NCBI GenBank assembly: GCA_045537045.1
Contig: JAZSOS010000019.1
Location: forward strand, 1-29,773
Length of the DNA stretch: 29,773 nucleotides
Reading direction: 5' to 3'
Source of the DNA: SIG480 sp045537045
Lineage (GTDB): Bacteria; Bacillota; Clostridia; Oscillospirales; JAAYXM01
A program made the position numbers and the translations under genes. Numbering within the stretch: the stretch's first letter is position 1; the number at the start of each line of letters is the position of its first letter. A model generated the notes under the pieces. It searched no databases and was not told the DNA's origin. It worked only from the letters and a program-made list of their open reading frames with translations. This document shows positions 7,623 to 14,847 of this stretch, piece after piece.

Positions 7623-7946
7623 TTAGATTTTTTCAAAGCGCTCAACATCCATAACAAAGATGGTTGCACCGCCGACAGAAACCTCAACGGGAACTGTGGG
7701 GATCATACCGATGCCAAATTCGGATGTAGCAGGTACAAGCTGCTTTCTGCTGTGTGAATGTTTGTTTATGATGTCGAGGACATCCTGAAGCTTTTCATCG
7801 TCGACACCGACAAGTACTGTCGTGTTGCCTGTCTTAAGGAATCCGCCGGTTGTTGCAAGCTTCGTGACGGAAAAACCTGACTTTGTGAGATTGGAAACGA
7901 CTGTATGAGCGTCGTCTGCGTTGATGATTGCCATTACCATTTTCAT
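7623..7946 (-). CDS. darA: Cyclic-di-AMP receptor DarA (PstA, YaaQ)
   Basis: This 107-aa PII-like protein belongs to the DarA/PstA family, a trimeric cytoplasmic receptor for cyclic-di-AMP. Seen are the conserved start MKMVMAIINADDA, the loop TKLATTGGFLKTGNTTVLVGV, and the end VGGATIFVMDVERFEKI. It has family-normal length and a GGGAGG ribosome site. It precedes holB and ricT as in Bacillus. The cyclic-di-AMP phosphodiesterase gene gdpP is also in the window, at 23992, so both degradation and sensing of this nucleotide are represented. What DarA controls is not known in most species. Confidence 0.95.
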   Translation of the reverse strand: MKMVMAIINADDAHTVVSNLTKSGFSVTKLATTGGFLKTGNTTVLVGVDDEKLQDVLDIINKHSHSRKQLVPATSEFGIGMIPTVPVEVSVGGATIFVMDVERFEKI

Positions 7947-8055
7947 AGTTCATTACCTCCCGGTATTTATATTTGAAACGGATAAGCGGCGAAGAGTCGA
8001 AAACCTTAAGGTGTTTGGCTCCCCTCGGCTTGAACCGTATTCATTACGAATTTAT

Positions 8056-9153
8056 TTAAATAAATTCTTTATATATGTCTCTTGAAACGTATATCGGATT
8101 TACGTCAAATTCTGCCGTGTCACCGATTTCGCACGGGATTTCGGTTATGTCGCATACCGTGTGTGTCATACCGATGTGACCGAGCACCCTTGCATGCCGT
8201 CCGTTTATCTTTACGTATACGCGCTTTCTTGAGAGCAGGCGCTTTATATCAGAGAGAACATAGAAAATTCCATCGCGTAGTCTGTATGTATCTCTTGCTT
8301 TTTCAGTGCAGAATCCGTCTGCGTATCCTACGGGAATAACGGCGGTTCTTACGGCTCGTTTTGCGGTATAAGCTCCGCTATACCCAACCTTTGAACCGGG
8401 GGATAACCAGCGTATTTCGCATACGTTGCTCTCTAAATGCCCTACTCTTGAAAGCCCGCTTCTTCTCGTATTGCACGCAATTCTGCCTGTGAATGCCGAG
8501 CCTATTCTTACAGCGTCACCAAGCGGCTCACGGAATCTGAAAAGGTACGCGGAATTTGCAAAATGAACCGTACCGCAATCAATGCCGCGCGCCTCAAGTT
8601 CATCACGGAGAGCAAGGAAAGTGTCTGTCTGCCGCTCTGTTACACGGCGGCTTTTAAAAGCAGATGTGAGATGTGTATATAGTCCGCAGGGAACAAGAGA
8701 TGAAAAGCTTGTAAAGGCAGAGACTATCTGCTCCGTATCAGACGGAGAAAAGCCGTAACGTCCCATACCCGTGTCAACCTTTATATGAACACGTGCCTGC
8801 TTTTCTTTTTCAAGGGCAACCCTGTTTGCAGCAACAGCGGCATCCGTGCTGCCTATTGTCAGAATAACACCATTTTCAATAAGTGAGGAAACCTCATCGG
8901 CAAGAGAGGTCGAGCGAAGCATGAGAATATCGGTGTCAGGAAGCTCCTTCTTCTTTATTTGGAGCGCATCGGAAACATCCGTTACCGCAAAATGCCGTAT
9001 TCCGCAGGAATGGAGAATGGAAACATACTCCGAAAGACCGAAGCCGTAGCCGTGTCCCTTAACAACCGCAAAAACGGTCGCATCGCCTGCACGGGAAATA
9101 ATCTCGCGGGCGTTCTGCTCTATCTTTTCTCGCTCAATGATAAATGAAGTCAT
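8056..9153 (-). CDS. Divergent alanine racemase-like PLP protein
   Basis: This is a fold-type III PLP racemase. It keeps the PLP lysine and neighbouring tyrosine in VVKGHGYGFG (K32, Y36; classical form VVKANAYGHG), the substrate segment HIKVDTGMGRYGF, YTHLTSA, FANSAYLF, and the catalytic tyrosine region KVGYSGAYTAKR followed by VIPVGYADG. It departs from housekeeping alanine racemases in the C-terminal domain. The CMDQ-type motif reads GMTH, losing the aspartate, and the last 20-25 residues with the NYE tyrosine appear missing. It may be alanine racemase of a short clade or act on another amino acid. The start is ATG 9153 or GTG 9162; neither has a good ribosome site. It follows the FemX gene by about 10-20 bp. 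Confidence 0.8.
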   Translation of the reverse strand: MTSFIIEREKIEQNAREIISRAGDATVFAVVKGHGYGFGLSEYVSILHSCGIRHFAVTDVSDALQIKKKELPDTDILMLRSTSLADEVSSLIENGVILTIGSTDAAVAANRVALEKEKQARVHIKVDTGMGRYGFSPSDTEQIVSAFTSFSSLVPCGLYTHLTSAFKSRRVTERQTDTFLALRDELEARGIDCGTVHFANSAYLFRFREPLGDAVRIGSAFTGRIACNTRRSGLSRVGHLESNVCEIRWLSPGSKVGYSGAYTAKRAVRTAVIPVGYADGFCTEKARDTYRLRDGIFYVLSDIKRLLSRKRVYVKINGRHARVLGHIGMTHTVCDITEIPCEIGDTAEFDVNPIYVSRDIYKEFI

Positions 9154-9171
9154 TTCTAACACATCTTTTCT

Positions 9172-10230
9172 CTATTTGTGATGCTTTAACATAAAGAGCT
9201 GTTTGCGAAGCTTTCTGTAAATGAATTCGCCTTTTTCAATCATGAAGTTGACGGGTTTGTTGAATATATAATCGTATTCGCCGCAAAACTCGACAAGATC
9301 ACCGTTAAAGCCTTTTTTAAAGCGATATAAACCGTAAAGAGGATTATCCTCTGAAAGATCCCCTGAAACACCGCGGAAGTCGTAGATACGGCATCCAAGC
9401 TGGACAGCCCATTGAATCATATGCCACTGAAGCAGATAGTTCGGCATAAAGTTGCGGTATCTGTTCGAGGACGCGCCGTATAAATACCAGACCTTGTCAC
9501 CATAGTGTATAGCAAGAGTTCCGGCGATGGGGATATCACCTGAATATGCCATATAAAGTCTGCAGTTCTCACCGAGGTTTTTGAGCATATTTTCAAAATA
9601 CTCGCGATTTCTTACGACAAAGCCGTCGCGCACACCCGTTTCAAGCATCATATCTGAAAAATCGCCAACCGCTTCAAGTCCGCAAAGCTTAACCTCAACG
9701 CCTTTGCGCTCGGCAACGCGTATGTTGTAGCGTGTTTTTGAATGGAAGGAAGCCATAAGCTCTTCCGTGTCGCGTCCATGAACGTCAAGACGGAAAACAA
9801 AACGCGGCTGGATGCCTGAAAAGTTCTTTCCCGTATCGCGGTGACGGAAGCCGAGGCTGGTCATAATATCGGCAAATTCCGTATCGGTAAGAGGAACATC
9901 CGGATCAAGCTTGAATACATACGCTCGGTATTTTGATGCAAGCTTTTTCGCACCGTCTAAAAGCTCTGACAGAGTCTCTTTGTCGTGAATGTCACACACC
10001 GGAGCGCGTGCCGCATACATAATGCTGTAGGGAAGGGACGGAGCACGGCGTATAAGAACGGACATCGCGCCGCGGATATTTCCGTCATCACCGCGTACAA
10101 TTATTCCTTCCCAGGTCCACTCGGATTTTTGCTTACTCCATGCATGGGACTGAAGGAAATGCCCCTTGGGATGCGCTGTAACAAAAGCTTCATATTCTTC
10201 AAGTGTTTCTTTGGTGACAAACTCGACCAT
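9172..10230 (-). CDS. FemAB/MurM-family peptidoglycan aminoacyl ligase
   Basis: FemABX enzymes use aminoacyl-tRNA to add amino acids to the lysine of lipid II, forming peptidoglycan cross-bridges. The 352-aa protein has the two-lobed GNAT-like architecture. Recognisable segments are HFLQSHAWSKQK near residue 24, FHSKTRYNIRVAERKGV near the middle, and the C-terminal lobe signatures LYMAYSGDIPIAGTLAIHYG, YLYGASSNRYRNFMPNYLL and YDFRGVSG. No coiled-coil arm of the long FemA type is obvious, closer to the MurM/FemX short form. A GGAGG site precedes the ATG. It shares a transcript with the racemase-like gene. The added amino acid cannot be read from sequence. Confidence 0.9.
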   Translation of the reverse strand: MVEFVTKETLEEYEAFVTAHPKGHFLQSHAWSKQKSEWTWEGIIVRGDDGNIRGAMSVLIRRAPSLPYSIMYAARAPVCDIHDKETLSELLDGAKKLASKYRAYVFKLDPDVPLTDTEFADIMTSLGFRHRDTGKNFSGIQPRFVFRLDVHGRDTEELMASFHSKTRYNIRVAERKGVEVKLCGLEAVGDFSDMMLETGVRDGFVVRNREYFENMLKNLGENCRLYMAYSGDIPIAGTLAIHYGDKVWYLYGASSNRYRNFMPNYLLQWHMIQWAVQLGCRIYDFRGVSGDLSEDNPLYGLYRFKKGFNGDLVEFCGEYDYIFNKPVNFMIEKGEFIYRKLRKQLFMLKHHK

Positions 10231-10258
10231 AAGAACCTCCGGTTAATATCTTAATAAA

Positions 10259-10276
10259 TTGAATATATTTATTCAA
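10259..10276. promoter_or_regulatory. Palindromic operator candidate at the femX promoter
   Basis: TTGAATA and TATTCAA form a perfect 7-bp inverted repeat with a 4-bp spacer. The palindrome lies just downstream of the femX -10 element and overlaps the expected start of transcription, a typical repressor position. The binding protein is unknown; the divergent ROK regulator is one candidate. Confidence 0.45.
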
Positions 10277-10280
10277 TAAT

Positions 10281-10309
10281 AGTATAACATATTTTTTTTC
10301 GCCTTACAA
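10281..10309 (-). promoter_or_regulatory. SigA-type promoter of the femX operon
   Basis: On the minus strand TTGTAA (10304-10309) and TATACT (10281-10286) are separated by 17 bp, about 50 bp upstream of the femX ATG. Confidence 0.7.
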
Positions 10310-10376
10310 GAAGAAAATGCATACTTGCGGCAAAAAATTACAAAAAACATTACAGCACATAAAATTAATATTTTGT

Positions 10377-10405
10377 TTGTGTTTTGCTTGGTTTTATGAT
10401 ATTAT
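10377..10405 (+). promoter_or_regulatory. Promoter of the ROK regulator gene
   Basis: TTGTGT (10377-10382) and TATTAT (10400-10405) are separated by 17 bp. Transcription would start near 10412, which rules out the upstream in-frame ATG at 10384 as the start codon. Confidence 0.55.
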
Positions 10406-10431
10406 ATATGAAAAGAACGGGGGGGATGAAT

Positions 10432-11577
10432 ATGTTTGATAATGTAGGAAACGTCAGATTTATGCAAAAGCTCAACCGCGAAAAAGCACTCAGCTTTATT
10501 CGCAAGAACAGTCCGGTTTCGAGACATGAGCTTTCCAAGGTTACGGGGCTGAGTCTTTCCTCCATAACTAATATAATTAACTTCTTTATTGATTCAAACC
10601 TTGTTACAGAAACGGGAAGAATAAAGAACGAGGGCGCGGGACGCCGCGCCGTCATGCTTGAATTTAACGCAAGCGCATATTCTCTCATTGCGATAAATAT
10701 AGAGCCGGATGAAGCAACCGTTTCAATCACCGACCTTGTCGGCGGTATTATGGAAAGCGAAAGTGTTGCAATATCAAAGAAAGAAGCGGCAGATAGAGTG
10801 CTATCGGTCATCGAAGAGCGGGTTATGTCATTTGTTGGCAAGCGTACCGATATAAAAGCAATAGGCTTTGCAGTGTCCGGTCACGTTTCTTCCGACGGAA
10901 AAGTAAGCTCAAGTATTATGAATTGGGACAGGGTTGACGTTAAATCACGCTTTGAAAAGCGTTGCGGCGTTCCGGTTTATATTTCAAACAACACAAAGAC
11001 CAAGGGGTTGTGGACGATACGTGCCTTAAACGACGAAAAGCATAAGAATGTTGTTTTTCTCGATATGTCCTCCGATGGAATAGGTGTAATAAACGCGTAT
11101 GACGGGGAGATAAATGCCGCTGTTGCAGGAGAGTTCGGTCATACGGTCATTGCGGCTGCAGATGGAACGCTTGAATGTCTTGAAAATGTCTGTAGCGTGG
11201 GATATATTGAATCGCGTTATGAAGAGCTTTCGGGCGAACCGGTGTCTATTTCCGATATACATAAGCGTGCATGCGTGGGAAACAAAATTGCCCGCCGCGT
11301 AATAGACGAAGCCTGCGGCTATATGAGCGCAGCAATTATCAATCTTATTATGATGTTTGAGCCGGACCTCATTATTGTAAACGCATCGGAGCTTTTTGAG
11401 ATAGAGGCAATGTATAACGCCGCAATTGACTTTGCGGTTTCCCACACTGCGCGTCTTGCAATGAAAACACCGGAATTTAAAAAAGTGTTTGTAGCGTCAG
11501 GTCAATCCGCACAGGGCGCCGCGCAGATAGCCTCAGACGAGCTTTTCGGCATCTCTGCTCCGGACGACATTTTGTAG
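10432..11577 (+). CDS. ROK-family transcriptional regulator, degenerate sugar site
   Basis: The 381-aa protein has an N-terminal winged helix-turn-helix (REKALSFIRKNSPVSRHELSKVTGLSLSSITNIINFFID) and a C-terminal ROK actin-like ATPase fold, as in NagC, Mlc and XylR. ATG 10432 lies 6 nt after a run of seven G and is preferred over ATG 10426, which touches that run. The canonical ROK zinc motif CxCGxxGCxE is absent: after GEFGH the segment reads GTLECLENVCSVGYIE, so most zinc cysteines are gone. The catalytic aspartate of sugar kinases is replaced (SNNTKTKGLW). It is therefore a regulator, not a kinase, and its effector may not be a simple sugar. It is monocistronic and divergent from femX. Confidence 0.87.
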   Translation: MFDNVGNVRFMQKLNREKALSFIRKNSPVSRHELSKVTGLSLSSITNIINFFIDSNLVTETGRIKNEGAGRRAVMLEFNASAYSLIAINIEPDEATVSITDLVGGIMESESVAISKKEAADRVLSVIEERVMSFVGKRTDIKAIGFAVSGHVSSDGKVSSSIMNWDRVDVKSRFEKRCGVPVYISNNTKTKGLWTIRALNDEKHKNVVFLDMSSDGIGVINAYDGEINAAVAGEFGHTVIAAADGTLECLENVCSVGYIESRYEELSGEPVSISDIHKRACVGNKIARRVIDEACGYMSAAIINLIMMFEPDLIIVNASELFEIEAMYNAAIDFAVSHTARLAMKTPEFKKVFVASGQSAQGAAQIASDELFGISAPDDIL

Positions 11578-11625
11578 GAAACCCAAAACTGTGAAATGGC
11601 ATACAACAGAGCGAAAGGTTATAGC

Positions 11626-11670
11626 ATAAGCCCCGTCGGATAAGGAATTTCATCATCCGACGGGGCTTAT
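11626..11670. terminator. Strong hairpin between ROK and frdA genes
   Basis: A perfect 16-bp stem (11626-11641 with 11655-11670) with a 13-nt loop lies between two converging genes, 48 bp after the ROK stop and 15 bp beyond the frdA stop. There is no T-run on either strand, so it is either an atypical bidirectional terminator or an mRNA 3'-end stabiliser. Confidence 0.5.
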
Positions 11671-11684
11671 ATGTGTCAAATAAT

Positions 11685-13289
11685 TTATATATTGTTCTGA
11701 ACTGTGTAATTCGGTAAAAGTTTGGGCGAAACCGCATCGGTGAAAACACCTGCAGAGTCAAGCTCTTTCGCGAACTGTTCGATATGAGCAAGCGTGAGCT
11801 TGCCGGGCTTTGCTTCCTTCGCAGCTTTTGCAGCGTTCTGACCGGCACTGCGGCCAAAAACGATAATGTCAAGCAGGGAATTGCCCATAAGGCGGTTTCT
11901 GCCGTGGATTCCGCCGACAACTTCGCCTGCGGCAAAGAGATTCTTGATGTTTGTCGTCATACAGTCGGGTGTGATATCAAGTCCGCCGTTTTGATAGTGC
12001 AAGGTCGGGAATACGAGAATCGGCTCTTTACGTATGTCGATGCCGTGCTCTGCAAACATTCTCATCATAGCAGGGATACGCGCTTCAATCGTGCCTTCTC
12101 CGCCTATAGCCTCAATCATCGGGGTGTCGAGCCATATAGCCTTACCGTGTCCGGTATCGACACCGTTTCCGCGATCTGTGCATTCGCGGATGATGGAAGC
12201 CGCCGCAACGTCACGGGTTTCGAGCGGATGCATGAAAACCTCACCATTTACGTTAACAAGCTTTGCACCGAGTGAGCGTACCTTTTCCGTAACGAGAGCA
12301 CCGAAAATCTGTTCGGGATATGCAACACCTGTGGGGTGATACTGGAGCGTATCTGCGTAAAGAAGCTTTGCGCCTGCGCGATATCCGAGAACGAGGCCGT
12401 CTGCCGTTGCTCCGTAGTGGTTGGATGTCGGAAAGCCCTGATAATGCATTCTTCCCGCACCGCCGGTTGCGATGACTACCGTTTTTGCCTTGGCAACAAG
12501 AAGCTCTTTTGTTTCCATATTCATAAGAACGGCACCTGCGGCATTGCCGTTTGTGTCAAGAATAAGCTCAATTGCGGCTGTGAAGTCAATTACAGGAATC
12601 TGCCTATTGAGAACTTCGTCGCGCAGTGTGCGCATGATTTCTGCACCTGAATAGTCTTTTGCAGCGTGCATGCGCTTGCGTGAAGTTCCTCCGCCGTGAG
12701 TCGTAATCATCGTTCCGTCGGCTTCTTTGTCAAACTCAACTCCAAGGTCGGAAAGCCATGAAATAGCTTCCGGTGCTTCGCAGACGAGCTTTGAAAGGAG
12801 CTCTCTCTTTGCGGCAAAATGTCCGCCGCCGAACGCATCAACGAAGTGGATGGCAGGGGAGTCGTTGGGTTTATCCGCCGCCTGAATTCCGCCTTCTGCC
12901 ATCATTGTATTGGCATCACCGATACGGAGTTTTGTGACAATCATAACGTCAGCTCCTGCTTTGTGTGCTTCAATAGCAGCAGAAGCACCTGCACCGCCAC
13001 CGCCTATGATAAGAACGTCTGTTTCATAATCCGGGTTTTCAAGGTCTATATCCTTTGAGGAGATACGGCTGTGTGCCTGAAGTATCTCTGCAAGCTCTGT
13101 GGGAACCTTCTCACCCTTGTTCGGACCGACGGAAAGCGTGACGAATTCATCCTTCCTATAATCAGGATGATAGGTGGAAAGAAGGTCTTCCTTCTGCTTT
13201 GCGGTCATGCGCACAGGTTCAAGTGCAATGTTCTTTTCTCTTGCAGCTTCAACGGCGGCAAGAGATTTTTTAAAGTTATCGGAATACAT
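11685..13289 (-). CDS. frdA: Soluble fumarate reductase-type flavoprotein subunit
   Basis: The 534-aa FAD protein belongs to the succinate dehydrogenase/fumarate reductase flavoprotein family. Numbered from ATG 13289 (AAGGAGGG 8 nt upstream), it has an unusual 87-residue N-terminal extension and then the FAD dinucleotide fold (VLIIGGGGAGASAAIEA). Residues matching the fumarate site are all present: H318 in QYHPTG, R359 in ETRDVAAAS, H431 in PTLHYQNGG and R465 in HGRNRLMGNSL. The histidine that carries covalent FAD in membrane FrdA/SdhA is N127 (DANTMMAEGG), so FAD should be non-covalent, as in thiol:fumarate reductase. The helical C-terminal domain is much shortened. It is last in the Hdr-Flx operon, 14 bp after frdB. 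Fumarate is the likeliest acceptor; another enoate is possible. Confidence 0.88.
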   Translation of the reverse strand: MYSDNFKKSLAAVEAAREKNIALEPVRMTAKQKEDLLSTYHPDYRKDEFVTLSVGPNKGEKVPTELAEILQAHSRISSKDIDLENPDYETDVLIIGGGGAGASAAIEAHKAGADVMIVTKLRIGDANTMMAEGGIQAADKPNDSPAIHFVDAFGGGHFAAKRELLSKLVCEAPEAISWLSDLGVEFDKEADGTMITTHGGGTSRKRMHAAKDYSGAEIMRTLRDEVLNRQIPVIDFTAAIELILDTNGNAAGAVLMNMETKELLVAKAKTVVIATGGAGRMHYQGFPTSNHYGATADGLVLGYRAGAKLLYADTLQYHPTGVAYPEQIFGALVTEKVRSLGAKLVNVNGEVFMHPLETRDVAAASIIRECTDRGNGVDTGHGKAIWLDTPMIEAIGGEGTIEARIPAMMRMFAEHGIDIRKEPILVFPTLHYQNGGLDITPDCMTTNIKNLFAAGEVVGGIHGRNRLMGNSLLDIIVFGRSAGQNAAKAAKEAKPGKLTLAHIEQFAKELDSAGVFTDAVSPKLLPNYTVQNNI

Positions 13290-13303
13290 TCTGCTCACCC
13301 TCC

Positions 13304-13978
13304 TTATTCTTCAATTTCACGGTTGTTGTAAAGCTCTTTTATCTCTTCGATGGGCTTTTGCATAAGTGCTTCAATCAGATCCGTGAAATCTCCGTTTTTG
13401 ATTTCCTTTATGCGGTCTTCAAGGTGCCCGCAGCCGGGAGCAAGGTACTTACCGTTGATTCTGCGTGCAAGCATCGCAACCTGCGGGTGGGAAATTCCTG
13501 CGGGGCATCTGGATGAGCATACGCCACACATTACGCAGTCAAAAGACTCTTCTGCGCATTTTCCAAAATCTCCGCGCTGTGCATAAGCGATGTATTGCAT
13601 GACATTAAGCTTCTGCGTACAGCTCTTTGTGCAGGCGTTGCAGCCGATGCAAGAGTAAATTTCCGGATAAAGCTGCATCATTACGGATTCGTTTACCGGA
13701 ATCTTTTCAATGTCGTAGCCTTGCTTTACGAGCGGGAAGAAGGGAAGTGTTGCTATGTACATATTATTTTCAACCTGCGTCTGGCAGGCAAGGCATGCCT
13801 TCAGCTCACGCTCGCCCTTGATGCGGTAAATTGTAGCGCACGCACCGCAGAAGCCGTTGCGGCAGCCACATCCGCGCACAAGCTGATATCCGGCATATTC
13901 CATTGCAGTCATAATCGTGAGACTTGCCGGAACGGAATACTTTTTGCCAAATATAAAAACATCAACAAAATTTTCCAT
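13304..13978 (-). CDS. frdB: Fumarate reductase-type iron-sulfur subunit
   Basis: This 224-aa protein would carry electrons to FrdA. It has an N-terminal plant-type [2Fe-2S] ferredoxin domain (C37, C39, C44, C47, then C62/C65) and a C-terminal domain with two cysteine sets, CIGCNACTKSC (110-120) and CVMCGVCSSRCP (148-159). In classical FrdB/SdhB the second set lacks one cysteine and holds [3Fe-4S]; here that position is Cys151, so two [4Fe-4S] clusters are expected. It lacks the C-terminal CCG domain of methanogen TfrB. ATG 13978 has AGGG 8 nt upstream; a GTG lies at 13987. No FrdC/FrdD membrane anchor follows. The gene lies between flxA and frdA. Confidence 0.87.
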   Translation of the reverse strand: MENFVDVFIFGKKYSVPASLTIMTAMEYAGYQLVRGCGCRNGFCGACATIYRIKGERELKACLACQTQVENNMYIATLPFFPLVKQGYDIEKIPVNESVMMQLYPEIYSCIGCNACTKSCTQKLNVMQYIAYAQRGDFGKCAEESFDCVMCGVCSSRCPAGISHPQVAMLARRINGKYLAPGCGHLEDRIKEIKNGDFTDLIEALMQKPIEEIKELYNNREIEE

Positions 13979-14019
13979 GTTTGTCACCCTAATCTTTCTA
14001 CCTCAAAACTGTATTGTTT

Positions 14020-14847
14020 TTAATATTCTGACGGAAGCTCGTCAAGCTCGTCACAGCGGAAAACAGGTCCGTCCTTGCAGACGTATTTTGAACCTACGTT
14101 ACATCTTCCGCACTTTCCTACGCCGCATTTCATGCGTAGTTCAAGCGTTGTGTATATCTGGGTTTTATCAAAGCCGAGGGAGCAAAGTCCGTCAAGCGTG
14201 AACTTAATCATAATTGGCGGACCGCACAGGACAGCGGTTTTGTCTGTGGTGAAGTTAAGTTCCTTTACATAGTTCGGAACAAACCCTACATGACCGTCCC
14301 AGCCTTCCTGCGGGTTGTCGATAGTGAGATGAACGTTCACACCGGCATCGTTTGACCATTCCTCGATAATTTCGTTGTAGTCAAGCAAATCCTCACGTCC
14401 GCGAGCTCCGTAAACGATGTCAATATCACCGTAACGGTCGCGGTAATGACGGCAGTAGTTTATTACCGAGCGCAGAGGTGCAAGACCTACGCCGCCGGCG
14501 ATGAAAAGGAGATTCTTTCCTGCAAATACATCGTCAACGGGGAAAGGCTTACCGTAAGGACCGCGGATTGTTATTTGCTGGCCGACCTCAGCACTGTGAA
14601 GCCACTCTGTAACGCAACCGCATTTCTTGATTGAAAACTCCATATATTCCTCATTGGTGGGTGAGGAGGTTATGGAGAACATCGCCTCGCCGATTCCGGG
14701 AACGGAGAGCATAGCGCACTGCCCGGGGCGGTGCTCAAACGCTTTTTTTCCGTCGGGGGTAACAACGCGGAAGGTTTTGATATCGGGAGTGTCGATACGG
14801 ACATCAGTAATCACGCCGATTTTTGGAATCAATGCGTCACTGTTCAT
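14020..14847 (-). CDS. flxA: FAD/NAD(P)H-binding oxidoreductase subunit (FlxA-like)
   Basis: The 275-aa protein is a ferredoxin-NADP reductase-type module of the PyrK/AsrB/FlxA kind. It has an FAD-binding barrel (RPGQCAML and FSITSSP), a Rossmann nucleotide-binding part (IAGGVGLAPLRS, VYGAR, LCGPPIM), and a C-terminal [2Fe-2S] motif with C241, C246, C249 and C257 (MKCGVGKCGRCNVG). In Desulfovibrio FlxA is the NADH entry point of the FlxABCD-HdrABC complex. Here it should feed NAD(P)H electrons to the Flx ferredoxins and HdrA. NADH rather than NADPH is assumed from the family. ATG 14847 with GGAGG 8 nt upstream is preferred over GTG 14856. It overlaps the upstream gene by 11 bp. Confidence 0.85.
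   Translation of the reverse strand: MNSDALIPKIGVITDVRIDTPDIKTFRVVTPDGKKAFEHRPGQCAMLSVPGIGEAMFSITSSPTNEEYMEFSIKKCGCVTEWLHSAEVGQQITIRGPYGKPFPVDDVFAGKNLLFIAGGVGLAPLRSVINYCRHYRDRYGDIDIVYGARGREDLLDYNEIIEEWSNDAGVNVHLTIDNPQEGWDGHVGFVPNYVKELNFTTDKTAVLCGPPIMIKFTLDGLCSLGFDKTQIYTTLELRMKCGVGKCGRCNVGSKYVCKDGPVFRCDELDELPSEY

Noticed and set aside
7947..8055. Terminator or promoter between the racemase-like gene and darA
   Set aside because: Only a short AACCTTAAGGT palindrome is visible, with no T-run and no convincing -35/-10 pair.
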